Source: Cryptomeria japonica (Eukaryota > Streptophyta > Pinopsida > Cupressales > Cupressaceae). Taken from it: 60,000 nucleotides of DNA. Below, one piece after another: positions 33,240 through 44,656 of this stretch. How positions within the stretch are numbered: the stretch's first letter is position 1; every line of letters begins with the position of its first letter. The notes beneath the pieces were generated by a model. That model did no database searches. It saw nothing but the letters and a program-made list of their open reading frames with translations, and had not been told where the DNA came from. The position numbers were made by a program, and so were the translations under genes. Where the stretch lies: NCBI RefSeq assembly GCF_030272615.1, contig NC_081409.1, forward strand, positions 21,208,260-21,268,259, in the 5' to 3' direction.

Positions 33240-36200
33240 GCTCATACCTAGGTTTGGCTGATGAGGAAGCGGTGGTTTTAGCTGGAGCACCTTGCAAAGT
33301 GACCTTACCTCATCGAGTTGTGACATTACATTCAGAGGTAGATTCAAAAGAAGGTTCAATGTCTTTTAGGACAACTTTGGCTCTGTGCGTAGAACTTTCA
33401 AGCGTTTTGTCCTTTATTATAATGGTAGAGACATAATTGTCCATCGAAATGTGATTAACAGTTGAATCATAGTTATAGGATGCTCTGGTATAGTTGGTTT
33501 TCTCATCTGTGGCTTTGGCTTTTCCCTTGTCATGTTTAGGGAATGGTTCCTTAAACATCTCATGTTCTTGATTAGATGTATGTCCTTCGATCTCAATGTC
33601 ACCCCTACCAATAAGATCCTGTATAATGTTTTTTAAGTGATGGTAATTTCCTGTTTTATGTCCCTTTCTCTTGTGATATTCACAATACTCATCATCATTC
33701 CACCAATTTGGTTTGACCTTTGGTTCATATGGAGGATTGTCTGGAATTGTTATTATCTTGTTTGCCACTAGCTTCTTGAAGGCTGACTCAAGTGGTTCTC
33801 CCAATGGGGTGTACTTCCTTCATGGTTTTGAAGTTGTTTGAGTATTCACTTGGTCGTTTGTAGGACTTGATCTAGAAAGAAATATTTTGGGTCTCACTGT
33901 ATTAGCATCAACAACGCCATCATTTACTATATTGTTGTTCTTGTTCCAAAATTGTGGCTTGTCTTTTCCTTTAAAGTCCTCTTTGTTTTCTTTGAATATT
34001 TGGATGATGCCTTGCTCAATTAGGACCTTCTTTATTGTTAAGCCTTTTTCAATGACGTCTTTGAATGTGGGAAAACAAGCTCTCCTCAAGTCATAACCAA
34101 TATCTTTGTTGACATTCTGGGTGAAAATCTCTACCATTTTTTTTTTGTGGAATTTCACAAGAGCATCTGCTGGCTAAATTCCACCATCTTTGTAGGAATA
34201 ATGAAAATGACTCCCCATCCTTTTGCTTGGTGTTGCACAAAGTGGTAACTAATATGTTTGTCTTCATGTTATATGAGAAATGTTGTATGAAAGCTTCTGC
34301 GAGATCACCCCATGACTTAATTTCAGGTGGAAGTTGGGAGAATGATGCAGTAGTGGTCAGCGGAAGCCTCCAACAGTGAGCAATTTGGTGAGTTTGAATC
34401 CCTCAACACTCAAGGTGAAGGTTCTAGTGTTGAAATACTTATCACAAGTATCAATAAGGACTTGATTTAAGGTTATCACAACCCTACAAGACAATAGCAC
34501 CTAATCACTAGGCTTGTCAAAGTCCCAAGCACCAAGAAGCAAGAATTCACCATGAGGTCTCCTAGGGGAGTAAGTACTCAAACCCCATGAAATGGGTACT
34601 AAGACTAAGGGTGGTCTACCAAACACAGCATTGGCCTATTTAAGTCTTATTTTAATTGAGCAACTTATGAGGTTATGCTGCTGCACAAACCTAGGATTCT
34701 GCTTGTAGCCCTTCCTAGAAGGAAAACTGAACATAAAGCAAAATACTCCCAAATGAAGCAATGAATAGGTCATGGATTCTGATACCCTTTTGGGGTTTAC
34801 TAAACATGTCTGAACACCAAGGAGTGGAAATAAGTGGAGGTCACTGCTATTGCAATATTAGACCGGGCCAATAGGCCTAGTCAGGGCTCCACATGCACTA
34901 CAAGTGCTTTCCCTCCTATGCCAAAACACAAACCAAGTATGGGGGCATGTGTGTCAATGTGAAACAACTTAGAATCCAAGTTTTTAGGTCCTGAAGAATC
35001 CCCAACCACAATCTAGGATGACTGTCCTAGTTACTTGACCGGTGCACACATGGAGATCTACACCTAGGGCCTGGTGTCAAATCCATTCCTCTGCAAATCC
35101 ACCCCTCTAACCTGCATAGTATGAAAGTACATTGGAAAAACTTGTATTCCACCAAGGGGCATCAATTTCCCATGATGGAATGTGCCTAAACAATCAGGCC
35201 CTATTAGAAACACTGCTTTGAAGCCTCAAATCTAGGCGCCTTCACTAAAAGTCAGATATCTTCCAACCTGGGTTGAATCAACACATGAGACCAACTGAAA
35301 TAGAAAGAAGATTCAAAGGTTCAACCTCTGAGATCACTGCCTCATGCCCTCACGTCCATACCTGTCCGTACAGTGGTCTGGATCATGAAAATTTGCAGAG
35401 AAATGATGGTTTTTGTATTGATAATTACCAAATTACATATCATTCCCCTATCACCTGCCTATAAGGGTTTATATAGGATACTCCCAATGGTTACATGAGT
35501 GGTTTGAACCAACTAGCCATTTGGAAGAGTTAATTACAAGGTTTTGACAACTTTTAGAAGTTGCTCAAAAGTTGCATGACAACTTTTTGAGCAATTTTGA
35601 CAATTTTGCGTTTTTTGCAAATCTAATTACCAATATTGGTCCTAACCTTAGCCAATGATCAAAGACCTCAAAAACATAAAAAAACTAAGATCCTAAGATT
35701 AGAGGCCCATTGACCACTTTTGACCATAGCTGGCCGGGGGCTTATAATTGTGCCAATCCTGGAGTTAGGCCTTACAGCTTGGTCTAGGTGCCTGATAAGA
35801 AACTCTGAGACTCTAGATGTATTTAGGATCCTTAGTGGTGTTGTTTGATGATTGAAGAGTAGGTGCTCCTGCACCAGAGAACCATTCCATGGCTTGATCA
35901 CCTAAGCTTTGTGGGAACAATCTCATCAAGTATGTTTCTTCTGCTACTACCTCAATGCAAGCTATGAAAAATTATCTTATATGTGCCTTAGGGTCTCCCT
36001 TGCCTCTTTACTTATCAAACTTTGGTGTCACGAAATGTGTAGGGAAAGGAGGCATTGGAATTCTTTTGTCCAATGGATAGGGACATATGTCTCTCATTGC
36101 ATAAGTTGGCTTTGGTGTATTTATGTCTTCCATTTTCTTTTGTAAGTCATTTATTTGTTATTCCAAATTGTTCTTAGGTGGAGACCGACTTCTTGGACCA

Positions 36201-37075
36201 TATCCCATGCCTGAGCCACCGGGTGGAGGAGGAGCATGCTGCATGTATGGATGGTATTGATCGTAAACATGTTCATATGGAGGAGGTATATAGTGATTTT
36301 GTGTATAGGGACCACTTGGTATAGAGTTATGATGAGGAATGGAATATTTGTTTTGTCCATGTATACCATACTCTACAGGCATGTCATGAGTTTGTTCTAG
36401 TGTGTTGCCCCCAAATTTGACGCGAGTTTTCCTTGTGTCCAAATTTTGAGCATGGCTTTGGATATCCAATTGCTTTTGCGGTTGGTCCTTAGCATTGGTA
36501 TGTGATTGAGTATATTTTTCTATATAAGACTTACATAAAGGTCTGCATAGATGAGTATCATAAGCTTGACCATGTGTATTTAGGACCTCAGATTTTTGAA
36601 ACAAAGATGATGGTGACTCAGGCACAAAATTTGGTCCTCTATTGCCTCCACTAGTAGGCCTCCTTTGATCCATGTTGAGTTGAGGTTCTTGCATAGGTCG
36701 ATTTTCCATTATTTGAGACATGTCAAAATCATGAGGTATCTTAGCTCCACTTTGTGCCATCACTTGTAGGAAATATTGTTTGTCTCATCTCATGATTTCC
36801 TCAACCAATCTATTAAAATGTGGATCCATAATAGAGTCTTCCACTTCTGTTGAATGTACGGAAAAGTTGTCCATATTGTCATTGTGTGTATCATTGTTGT
36901 TTGTGTTATCCATGTTCTCAACATTTTGAATATTTCTAAAAGCGTCCATGTCAAGTAATGTGGTATGATCAGAATTGAAAAAGATATCGTTGTCATACTC
37001 ATAAGCACTCATGTTTGCAAACTCTTGAGCCTCTTTAGCTTCTCTCCTATATTTTTGGGAATGGATTTCGACCAT
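33240..37075 (-). pseudogene. gag: Gypsy gag, interrupted by a solo LTR and in-frame stops
   Basis: The frame begins at ATG 37075 with an acidic, Asn-rich region, then passes a TGA (36785) into a Pro/Gln-rich segment with PPPPGGSGMGYGPRSRSP near 36190. The capsid core follows, reading PPFPTHFVTPKFDK, then LMRLFPQSLGDQAMEWFS up to 35882. It resumes after the solo LTR with LPPEIKSWGDLAEAFIQHF (34337 down). A frameshift lies at a T10 run (34136-34147). The end (33820-34158, 33310-33804) holds the nucleocapsid knuckle C41-H44-H49, whose last ligand is Tyr instead of Cys. Further stops: TAA (36158), TGA (33820, 33310). Gag would build the particle; this copy cannot. Confidence 0.87.
34343..35876 (-). 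mobile_element. Solo LTR inserted in gag, 1534 bp, with perfect target duplication
   Basis: The plus strand runs TGATGCAGTAGTGG...GGTGCTCCTGCACCA, so the ends are inverted TGRTGCAG. GAGAA at 34338-34342 is repeated at 35877-35881. Removing the insert restores an uninterrupted capsid reading frame, which proves the edges. No primer site, PPT or coding sequence is inside. Its minus-strand tip TGGTGCAGGAGCACC equals that of the chromovirus LTR, suggesting a related chromovirus family. Confidence 0.93.
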
Positions 37076-38463
37076 GAACTAGGTCTTGACCAAGATGTGT
37101 GAGACTAGATGAAAGTGGAAAGAGTATGGAAGACCAAGAGTTGGATGGAATGTAAATGAATCTGAGGTGTACTTGCAATGTCCAAAGTGTAAGACCAAGT
37201 TTGTATGTAGTAGAGTAGGTGTGACTTCCAAAGAGATGATAGTTTCTCTTGATGAGGTAAGTTGACCTTGACTCTAAGTAAGACTAAATGAGACCCAAAG
37301 GCGATAGACCTTGATGAGAGACCACTTAGCAAAATGTTGTTGTATGTAGTGTGTTGACAAAGCAAGATGAGGACAAGAAAGTGACCTTTTGACTCAAGTT
37401 TAGACAAATGTGAATGTAATGCAAGATGTAAAGAAATGATGGACTTTGTGAGACCCAGAAATAGGATGAATTCTAGATGAAAACCCAAAGAGATAAACTA
37501 GGAGGCTCAATAAGTCTAAAACTGACTGCTCTTGTTTGCTGGATTGTAATTGTTTTTCAATTTTGAACACAAACGTTCCTGTATACTTCACAGATGCAGT
37601 TTCCCGACACAGACATTTTTGAACACTGCACAGACGCGTTTCTGAGATTTTGTGAATGTTGTTTTGCTTGTGATAACACAGATGTGTTTCTGTCCTACAC
37701 AGACGCGGTTAAATGACATAGACGATGTTGAACACTGCACAGACGCATTTCCAGAAATTGAGTGTAATTTTTCCAATGTGTAGAGTTGTTTGTTGTGACC
37801 AAATCTAAATTTTTGACTGTTTTTCATGACAAGAGGACACAATGTTGATGAGGAATCGATGTTTGCAAGTGTTTAGACTCAAAATGACTCAAAAGAAAGT
37901 GTGTTGTTTGATGTAAAAATATTTTTGCATACACTTGAAGACACAAAAGACACAATGTTTTGATGTTTGCTTTTGAATGTTTGAATGTTCAAAAGAAGAC
38001 AAGTACAATTCTTATGGTTGGCCAGGACAATAGTTGTTGATCTCAAGTAGGGTTTCCCTCGAGGCTACGCTATTCAGAGCGGATACTTAGATGCTTGACC
38101 CCACTGGCTCCACCCTCGGCACTCACTTCTCCGGAGCAGCCAAGCATCAGTCCCCACAAAAACTCCTCATGGTGAACTTTGTATCTCTACTAAGAACCGT
38201 ATGTGTGTGGGCCGCTCCAGAGATTCGACCTCCTACCCCAACAACAAGAAGGATTTTGGCTTTCTAAAAAAAAAGGTGCTAGTAAGGGCATCTGCTCGTG
38301 TGGCCATACATGTGGCACTTTCAGCTCTGTAAATACAAAAGGCTCCCAGTCGATAGGGGTTACTCCCTACAACTGATCAAATAAATTTGATCAAACGAGT
38401 TTATGGGGAGACATAGTGTCAGTATGAACTAATCAACAACATTACCCATGGCTTTCACCATGG
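37076..38463 (-). other. Leader of the Gypsy element, inner part
   Basis: No gene is recognisable. Between 37585 and 37770 the words CACAGACGCG and CACAGATG recur five to six times; the same motif cluster is in the outer leader at 46605-46950. The part 38040-38340 is GC-richer. Together with 46106-47036 it forms one leader split by the 38469 insertion. Confidence 0.65.
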
Positions 38464-38468
38464 ATACA
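38464..38468 (+). other. Target site duplication ATACA, left copy
   Basis: ATACA precedes the LTR start TG at 38469 and recurs at 46101-46105 directly after the 3' LTR. Confidence 0.93.
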
Positions 38469-39620
38469 TGTTGGCATTTTTTATCATTGATGTTGTGATT
38501 GTCATTGATGGACACACACTTGATTTGAGATCACTTTTTGTATGTATGAGTTAAAGCTCAACTGATATTTGTTCCAACCGGTATGATGTATTATAGTCTT
38601 TAGACTATCGGTGTTTTGCAGAAAGTGTTTATCGATCTACAGCAGTATGAAGACCCCAAGCGGTTCAAGGATCTCAAGCGGTACGAAGGAACGAAGTGGC
38701 ACAACTCATATTTCCCAATCTTCATTATTGTCAAATCGGCAACTAGTATTTTGCTTAAACCGGTATTTTGTATGAATCGCTAATACTTTGTGATGAGTTA
38801 CCAACCGGCATTTTGTGATGAATTACCATCCACTGATTGTTTGGCGGTGCTTTTTGTGTCGTGTTACCAAATATGCCTAGATGCATTGAACCTAGGAAAT
38901 TTTATTGTAATCCTATTGGACCGACATGAAATCAGATTCCTTTATAAGGACATCATGTCTAGGGTTTTATGTGGTTGCTAGGGTTCAAGGTGGTTGATGA
39001 GTTTTTGTGAGTGAATATAGAAGAGAAGTTCAGGTCTGCGAGAAGAGGCAGAGTGTGAATGTGTTGAAGACTGAAGTAATGTTGGAATGCATTAGAAATG
39101 AGCTATCAAGGATCTAACCAAGCAATCTGTGCTATTTGCTAGATCACTCACTTGTTGATTACTCACATCTTCGACAAGTTTGAAGCCCTGAACCGGGTAG
39201 GCCCAAAAACCCTTTTGTAAATCCTCTAACAAGGTGGTTCACATCTGTGGATCTAAAATCCTCTAGCAAGGTAGTCTTTAATCGAACTTATCTCCTAACA
39301 GAGATTGAGATTCCTAACAGGATCTGTTCTAGTAAAGAACATTGTATGACCTTAACTGGTCTGGTTCCTATTCTGCAGATAGTTACTTGTGAGTTTCATC
39401 TCACCATGGTTTTTCCCATTTGGGTTTCCACGTCAAAATCTCTTGTGTTATGGTGTTTGTGCTTCTGTGGGTGAATGCATTATTTTCTATTTGGTTTGCA
39501 TGTGTGCTAACCGGTTTGTCTGCTTAACTATTTTACCAGTTTACTGGTAGTCTAGTAAACTGTTTAAGTACAGTAATTTTTGGCATACTAATTCACCCCC
39601 CAACCTCTTAGTATTCATCA
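38469..39620 (+). repeat. 5' LTR, 1152 bp
   Basis: It starts TGTTGGCATT and ends TATTCATCA. The U3 part has many CCGGT, CGGTA and AGCGGT words (38570-38760). It differs from the 3' LTR by scattered changes, mostly C/T and G/A, plus short indels, for instance AACTGATATT against AACCGGTATT. Confidence 0.94.
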
Positions 39621-39633
39621 ATTGGTATCAGAG
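39621..39633 (+). other. Primer binding site (Met-tRNA type)
   Basis: ATTGGTATCAGAG lies directly against the 5' LTR. Confidence 0.92.
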
Positions 39634-39670
39634 TCAACCTTTCTATAAATCTAGCCACTTGGAAAGAGAT

Positions 39671-40948
39671 ATGGGGGAATACACTGTGAGGGAACTTACT
39701 CATCGGCTCACTCAGTCTGAGCAAGCCTATGATGATCTTATGGTCAAAAATAAGGCCTCTCAGGCAAAAACAAGAGAACATGCTGAAAAACTGATGGAGC
39801 TATCTGAAAATAGTTCTTCTGATGAAGCGGACATGGAAGCCCTAATTCAAGAAGTAGAAAAGCTAAATGAATCCAATTCCAACCTGAGAAAAGAGTTGGA
39901 AGGACTGACTATTTGAATGTGCCAAGAGGTTGAGAACCGGAGGAAAGCTGAAGATCTGGTAAAAGACAAAGATCATGAAATTTCTAAGCTGAAGCAAGAG
40001 ATCAGTGCCCTAACCGCTCAACTCCATGCGAGCAAAGTGGGAAAGGAAGACATGCAAGGAGAACTGAACATAGCCATCTCCGAGAATGCAAACTTAATGG
40101 AAACAAATGCTGCTATTTCCAAAGAACTCTCTGAGTCAAAGGAAATACTTGTTAAGTTCAACAAGAGTACTGTTAAGCTAGAGAAAAAGCTTGAATCGGC
40201 CAAACCTGTCAAGAATACTGATGGACTTGGTTACTTTGGTGATGGGGAAGGTGAGAACTCTGGTGCAAATGTTGAAGCATCGAAGAAACAACAGACATCA
40301 AAGGATAAAGGTAAGCAAAAATTTAAACATGTTTGCTTTAACTGTCTTAAAGAAGGACATACTGCCAATGTGTGTAGGAGCAAAGCCAACAATAATTTTC
40401 CTTACTTTATAAACAATGTGTCTAGATCCAATAAATTCAATGGTAATTGTTATGCATGCAAAAAGTTTGGGCATAGAGCATCTGAATGCAGGTCTGTTAT
40501 GAACAACAATGGAAGATATCCTCAGAGGACTCAAGGAATTGGTCTGGAACCTTTTGTGAACCGGAATCACAATCGGTTTAATACCTTTAATCATCAGTCA
40601 GGAAGCGGTGGCTATCAAGCGGCAACCGGATGGAGAGAAAACTGTTTGATCTGTCATTGTCATGGTCACACTGCTGCAACATGCAGGAGGAAGAACAGTA
40701 ACATGAATAATGGACCTTGTAGAGCACCTGGAATGGTCTGTTATCATTGCAACAAAACGGGTCACATTGCCAGATTCTGCAGAACAAGAATGAACATATC
40801 GGATGACATGCGGGTCACTCCGGAAGGAAAGATTGATATTGAAACTGTTCAAGCGGATATGAACAAAACCTGGAAAAAGAAACCAGCGGTGTTGCAAGAA
40901 GAACTAGTTTCTGCACCTAGTGTGGAAATCACGAAACCGGCAAACTAA
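39671..40948 (+). pseudogene. gag: Gag-like coiled-coil protein with four CCHC zinc knuckles, one in-frame stop
   Basis: The first ATG is 39671; a TGA at 39914 splits the frame and the second part (39917-40948, 343 codons) is intact. The amino-terminal 170 or so residues are Glu/Lys/Leu-rich and coiled-coil in pattern. A GLGYFGDGEGE stretch precedes four CX2CX4HX4C knuckles at about residues 139, 178, 243 and 275 of the second part (CFNC, CYAC, CLIC and CYHC). Knuckles bind element RNA. The Copia capsid core is absent: the protein starts where the coiled region of the 59.4-kb gag starts. The final 50 residues are unassigned. Only the stop, not a frameshift, interrupts it. Confidence 0.88.
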
Positions 40949-41392
40949 GCATCAGAAAAGCTTAGGGGGAGCAAACAGCAAAATACTTCGAACCCCCAGT
41001 TGGCACCGGTAAAAGACCTTAACCGGTATGATATACCTGTCAGTCGGCAGACGACCGGAAATGGTAAAAGGCAAATTAGGGTTTACACCCTAATATTGGA
41101 GCATTTATTATGGTAGGTGGAGAACCTATTTAAAAGAAATTTTCAAATCATTTCTCACTTATCATTTTTCGAGCGAAGAAGTTTTAAAAGTGCAGAGAGA
41201 AGGAAAGCGATTTACACTACGGAATCAAAGAATTTATCGAATTCCCGAAGAAGAATCTGAAACAAACATCTGTTGGAGGAGTGTAGAATGCAAAGCAGTA
41301 TTTCTCCAATCGAAGGAGTGTGAAGCGAAGTTCAAATTGCGAAGCCCTAAATTTCAATCTGCGAAGGTATTTTTCATAATTCTTCGTTTATC
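40949..41392 (+). promoter_or_regulatory. Inter-ORF region with promoter-like features and an internal purine tract
   Basis: GCTTAGGGGGAG at 40959-40970 repeats the GCTTAGGGGGAG near 44879 and could be an internal plus-strand priming site. Further on, CCTATTTAAAAG at about 41126 resembles a TATA box, followed by a leader without a long open frame up to ATGGCTTCC at 41393, a favourable plant start context. Together these suggest that ORF2 has its own promoter; this is inference from composition and spacing only. Confidence 0.4.
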
Positions 41393-44300
41393 ATGGCTTC
41401 CGCATCTCATGATAGCTCTAGTGCACCCGTTGATTCTTTGGACCTCATTCAATTAAAGTCGAAATACAATGCCCTGTCTCAAGTACTCGCTAGTGTTATA
41501 GTAGAAGAAGGCATCTCTGATTACATAGACTGCAAAATCGAAGACCTAGGGTCTCTTGTGACCCATTCCCAGCTGAGCCTGTTCTGCGGAAAGGATAAGA
41601 AGATTAAACCGGAATTCAGCATTCTGGAAAAGAAGAAACTTCACAATGCAGTCTACTTTCTTGAATAATTTTTGGATGATCACATTCGCATTACTCTAAG
41701 AAGGGTACACAGTGATAAGATGTACCTAGACCGTATGCATGATATCACACTGGAAGTGATTCATACCGTCATCGGTTTCTGTAACACAGGGGAAGTACCA
41801 GCCCTAAGGAAGGTCAGCAAGACTGTAATGTCCAAGCTCACCGGTTTAGTGAGCGACTCACACAGTCTGACCATCAACTCAATCAAGGACGATCTGGTCA
41901 AGTATGCCTGCATGGTGATAGGTTACCGCACGTTCTCTGCTAGCAAAATTAACTTTGTCTCTACTGCAGTGGTAAATGTTGCTTACAAGATGACCAAGGA
42001 AGAAGCATCGTTTGATCTTAGCACTTGTATGCAAAGACAACTTTTGTTGAATCTTAACTCGATCAAACAGGACAATGCACTGAGATTCAAGTTCGGACAA
42101 CTACCGGTTGGGTTGTTCTTTTACTTTCAAGGCTACTTTCCAAGAGTAGGTGATATTCAGTGGTTTGCCGACCAACCGATGACAAAACAAATCAAGGAAA
42201 GCCTACAAGCGGTTGGAACTGGCTATTTGGAAGTGCTAAGAAAATACTTTGATGAGTTAAGACGCAAGATGAGCCAAAGGCTAAGATTATCTAGTGATAT
42301 AGTCAAAAAGTATGAGGAAGACATCTGCTTCATTATCAAAGTTGATGAATGCATAATGGAGGCCGTTGAGCCCAGACAGGAAGATGTGGAGCCTATGGGC
42401 TATGAGGTAATGAATGATATGGTGGATGGGTATGCTTCTACCCTAATTGTCTCACCCCTTGATCCTAGGGCAAAGAGAACCGACACCTATTTGGAAAGGG
42501 TTACACCGGTTGTAGAACCCTCAGAAAAGAAAGGAAAGGCAGTGCCTTCAGCATCGGCACAGGTTACTACAGCCAGTCCCAAAGTGACCAAGCGGTCACC
42601 AACTAAGAAGAAATCGGAAGCTACACCTGTCAAAGTCTTTGAGAGGAAGCGGAAGACAAAAAGCAATACACCAGACTCAGAAGAAACTGTGTCAGAAGAA
42701 CCGCCTAAGAAGATCAGGCAAACAAAGAAAAAGACAAAGAATGAATCGGCATCATCTGCACCGGTAAATATTGATATTTCTTCTTACAAACCTTTGACAC
42801 ATTGTCAAAGAACTATAAAGAATATTAGGCGAAAAGTTCTGAATGATTTAATTGATTGTTTTGATGACTTCAATGATGATGAAAAGGAAGAAGTTGAACA
42901 GGAAATCATTAAGTATTTGTGTGTTAATGACCGGTCGCCTTCAGAAATTAGATCTGAGACACCAGATTCTTTGTATAATTCTCTAGACAATAAATGGTGC
43001 ATTGCCATAGAAAAGGAATAGGAAATGAGGGAGGAAATATTTGCTCAACATTTTCCTGATGTATCAAATTCAGAACTTTTCGAAGTTATGAATAAATACA
43101 AAGGCCTCTTCTTCATGAGAAGAAGAAGACTCCTATTACTGGAAGGAAAGGTTCATGAAGTGATAAAAGATACACATACTCATGCTCAAGAAGCTCTTAA
43201 GATGCATCAAGTGGCTGAAGCCAATAGGAAAGCTGAGCAAGAACCGAAAACTGGTAAACCGGATGAGGTGTATAACAATGAAGAAGAACCGGACACAGAA
43301 CAAACGGACCCCATTGATGTTGACATCTTAGATGCTGAAAATGTTACTCAAGATACACCATCAGAAGGAAAAGGACAGGAAAAGAAGGCAGAAGAAGAAA
43401 AGAAGCAACAGGAAGCAAAAAAGAAGAAACGGGCACATGAAAAGGATAAGAGAAAAGAGGAGAAAAAGAAGAAAGAAGAAGAGGATAAGAGAAAAGAGGA
43501 GAAAAAGAAGAAAGAGGAAGAGGATAAAAGAAAAGAAGAGGAGAAGAAGAGAAAGGAAGAGGAAAATAAAAAACAAGAGGAAGAGAAGAAGAAGAAGAAG
43601 AAGGAAGAGGAGAAGAAAGAAGAGGAGAAGCGAAAAGAGGAAGAGATGAAACAGGAAGAGGAAAAGAGGAAGAAGGAAGAGGAGAAGAAGAAGGATGAAG
43701 AAGAGAAGAAGCGAAAAGATGAAGAGAAAAGACAAGAAGAAGAGAAAACAAAGAAAGAAGAAGAGGAGCAGAGGAAGGCTCAAGAAGACCAGCAAAAAGC
43801 CAAGGACAAGGAAGCAACGGAAAAGAGCACACAGGTGGAGACCCCAATGGCAACCGATAGTCAGGCTAAACCAGCTAACATTACCAGCCCTATTGACCTC
43901 CAGTCTGCAAATAAATCGGAGCTGTTGCAGAGCATTAAGCTTGCTCAAGAGCGATTGGAAGCTCTAAGGAGGAAAAAGGAGGAAGATGTTATCCACACTG
44001 TGGTGGAAACACTTACCAGTTTGATACCCGATACAAACCTTCCCAGTACCGATTCCTTAGTTGCACAATTGAAGCTCCTATGCACAGTTGTAGAAGACCG
44101 GGTACAAAGCCTGGAAGAGGTTGCAGAAGCAAATGCCAAGAAGGAACATCAAAAGGCTCTGGACACTGCCTTGGTGAGAAAGTTAAGAGAGCTCCGGTCT
44201 GATCTCCAGAAGGCAAAAAAGGACATTAGAGATGCAATGAATGAGGGCAATCTACTACTCAGCAAGATTTGCCAACCTCATCTATTCTATGATGATGTGC

Positions 44301-44656
44301 TCACTCAGAAGGACAAACTGCAATCTGATATGCATTCATTTATTAGCACCTTCAAGATGTCATATGATTGCTTTTCCACATATGGTCAAACTGTTCACCG
44401 GTTTCAACTTCAGTCTGCAAGACTAGAGGCAAAGATAAGCAACCGGACATGAAGTTTGCAGGAACTTCAACTGGTCCTACTGCCAAGACTGCAAATTCTC
44501 CAAAAATGCTATCTAAATCTTGATGCCCTAACGGTCACTCAAGAGATGAGCACGATAGATGACATGGAAGAACAGGTCTCCCAGATGCAGACAGAGAAAG
44601 AGGTGGCTACCTCCCTACTTGACTCATGGTCCTTATCCATGAAGCAATTTTTGTAG
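41393..44656 (+). pseudogene. Extra ORF (ORF2) of the element, about 1088 codons, three in-frame stops
   Basis: One uninterrupted phase runs from ATG 41393 to TAG 44654, broken only by TAA (41666), TAG (43019) and TGA (44450). Residues 1-360 form a mixed helical domain I do not recognise (LPVGLFFYFQGYFPRVGD in its middle). A Ser/Thr/Lys linker follows with basic nuclear-signal-like stretches (SPTKKKSEA, FERKRKTKS, PPKKIRQTKKKTK). Next is a DDEKEEVEQEI segment shared with 29969-31699, a K/E/R-rich single helix (DNA 43376-43790) and a helical coiled carboxyl part. No enzymatic motif of a retroelement is present. It may be a captured host gene, an env-position ORF or a lineage-specific accessory protein. 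Confidence 0.75.
43376..43790 (+). repeat. Homopurine tract, about 415 bp, with 39-bp units
   Basis: The strand is almost only A and G, with rare C or T. Units built on GAGAAAAAGAAGAAAGAAGA recur at about 39-bp spacing near 43460-43540. It encodes the Lys/Glu helix of ORF2 in one frame; the long antisense frames here are only its pyrimidine mirror. Confidence 0.9.

Noticed and set aside
33059-33436. 125-codon plus-strand frame across an element joint
   Set aside because: It spans the end of a Copia LTR and the antisense of Gypsy gag, so it is a chance fusion.
39659-39670. Start of the gag-like ORF at TTG 39659, and of similar frames at 30071 and 41672
   Set aside because: Those positions are TTG codons; the first ATG of the gag-like frame is 39671, and the other two simply continue a frame after an in-frame stop.
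43344-43948. Long minus-strand open frames (169 and 195 codons) rich in Leu, Phe and Ser
   Set aside because: They are the antisense of the homopurine tract in ORF2; absence of stops follows from the lack of the needed bases, not from selection.
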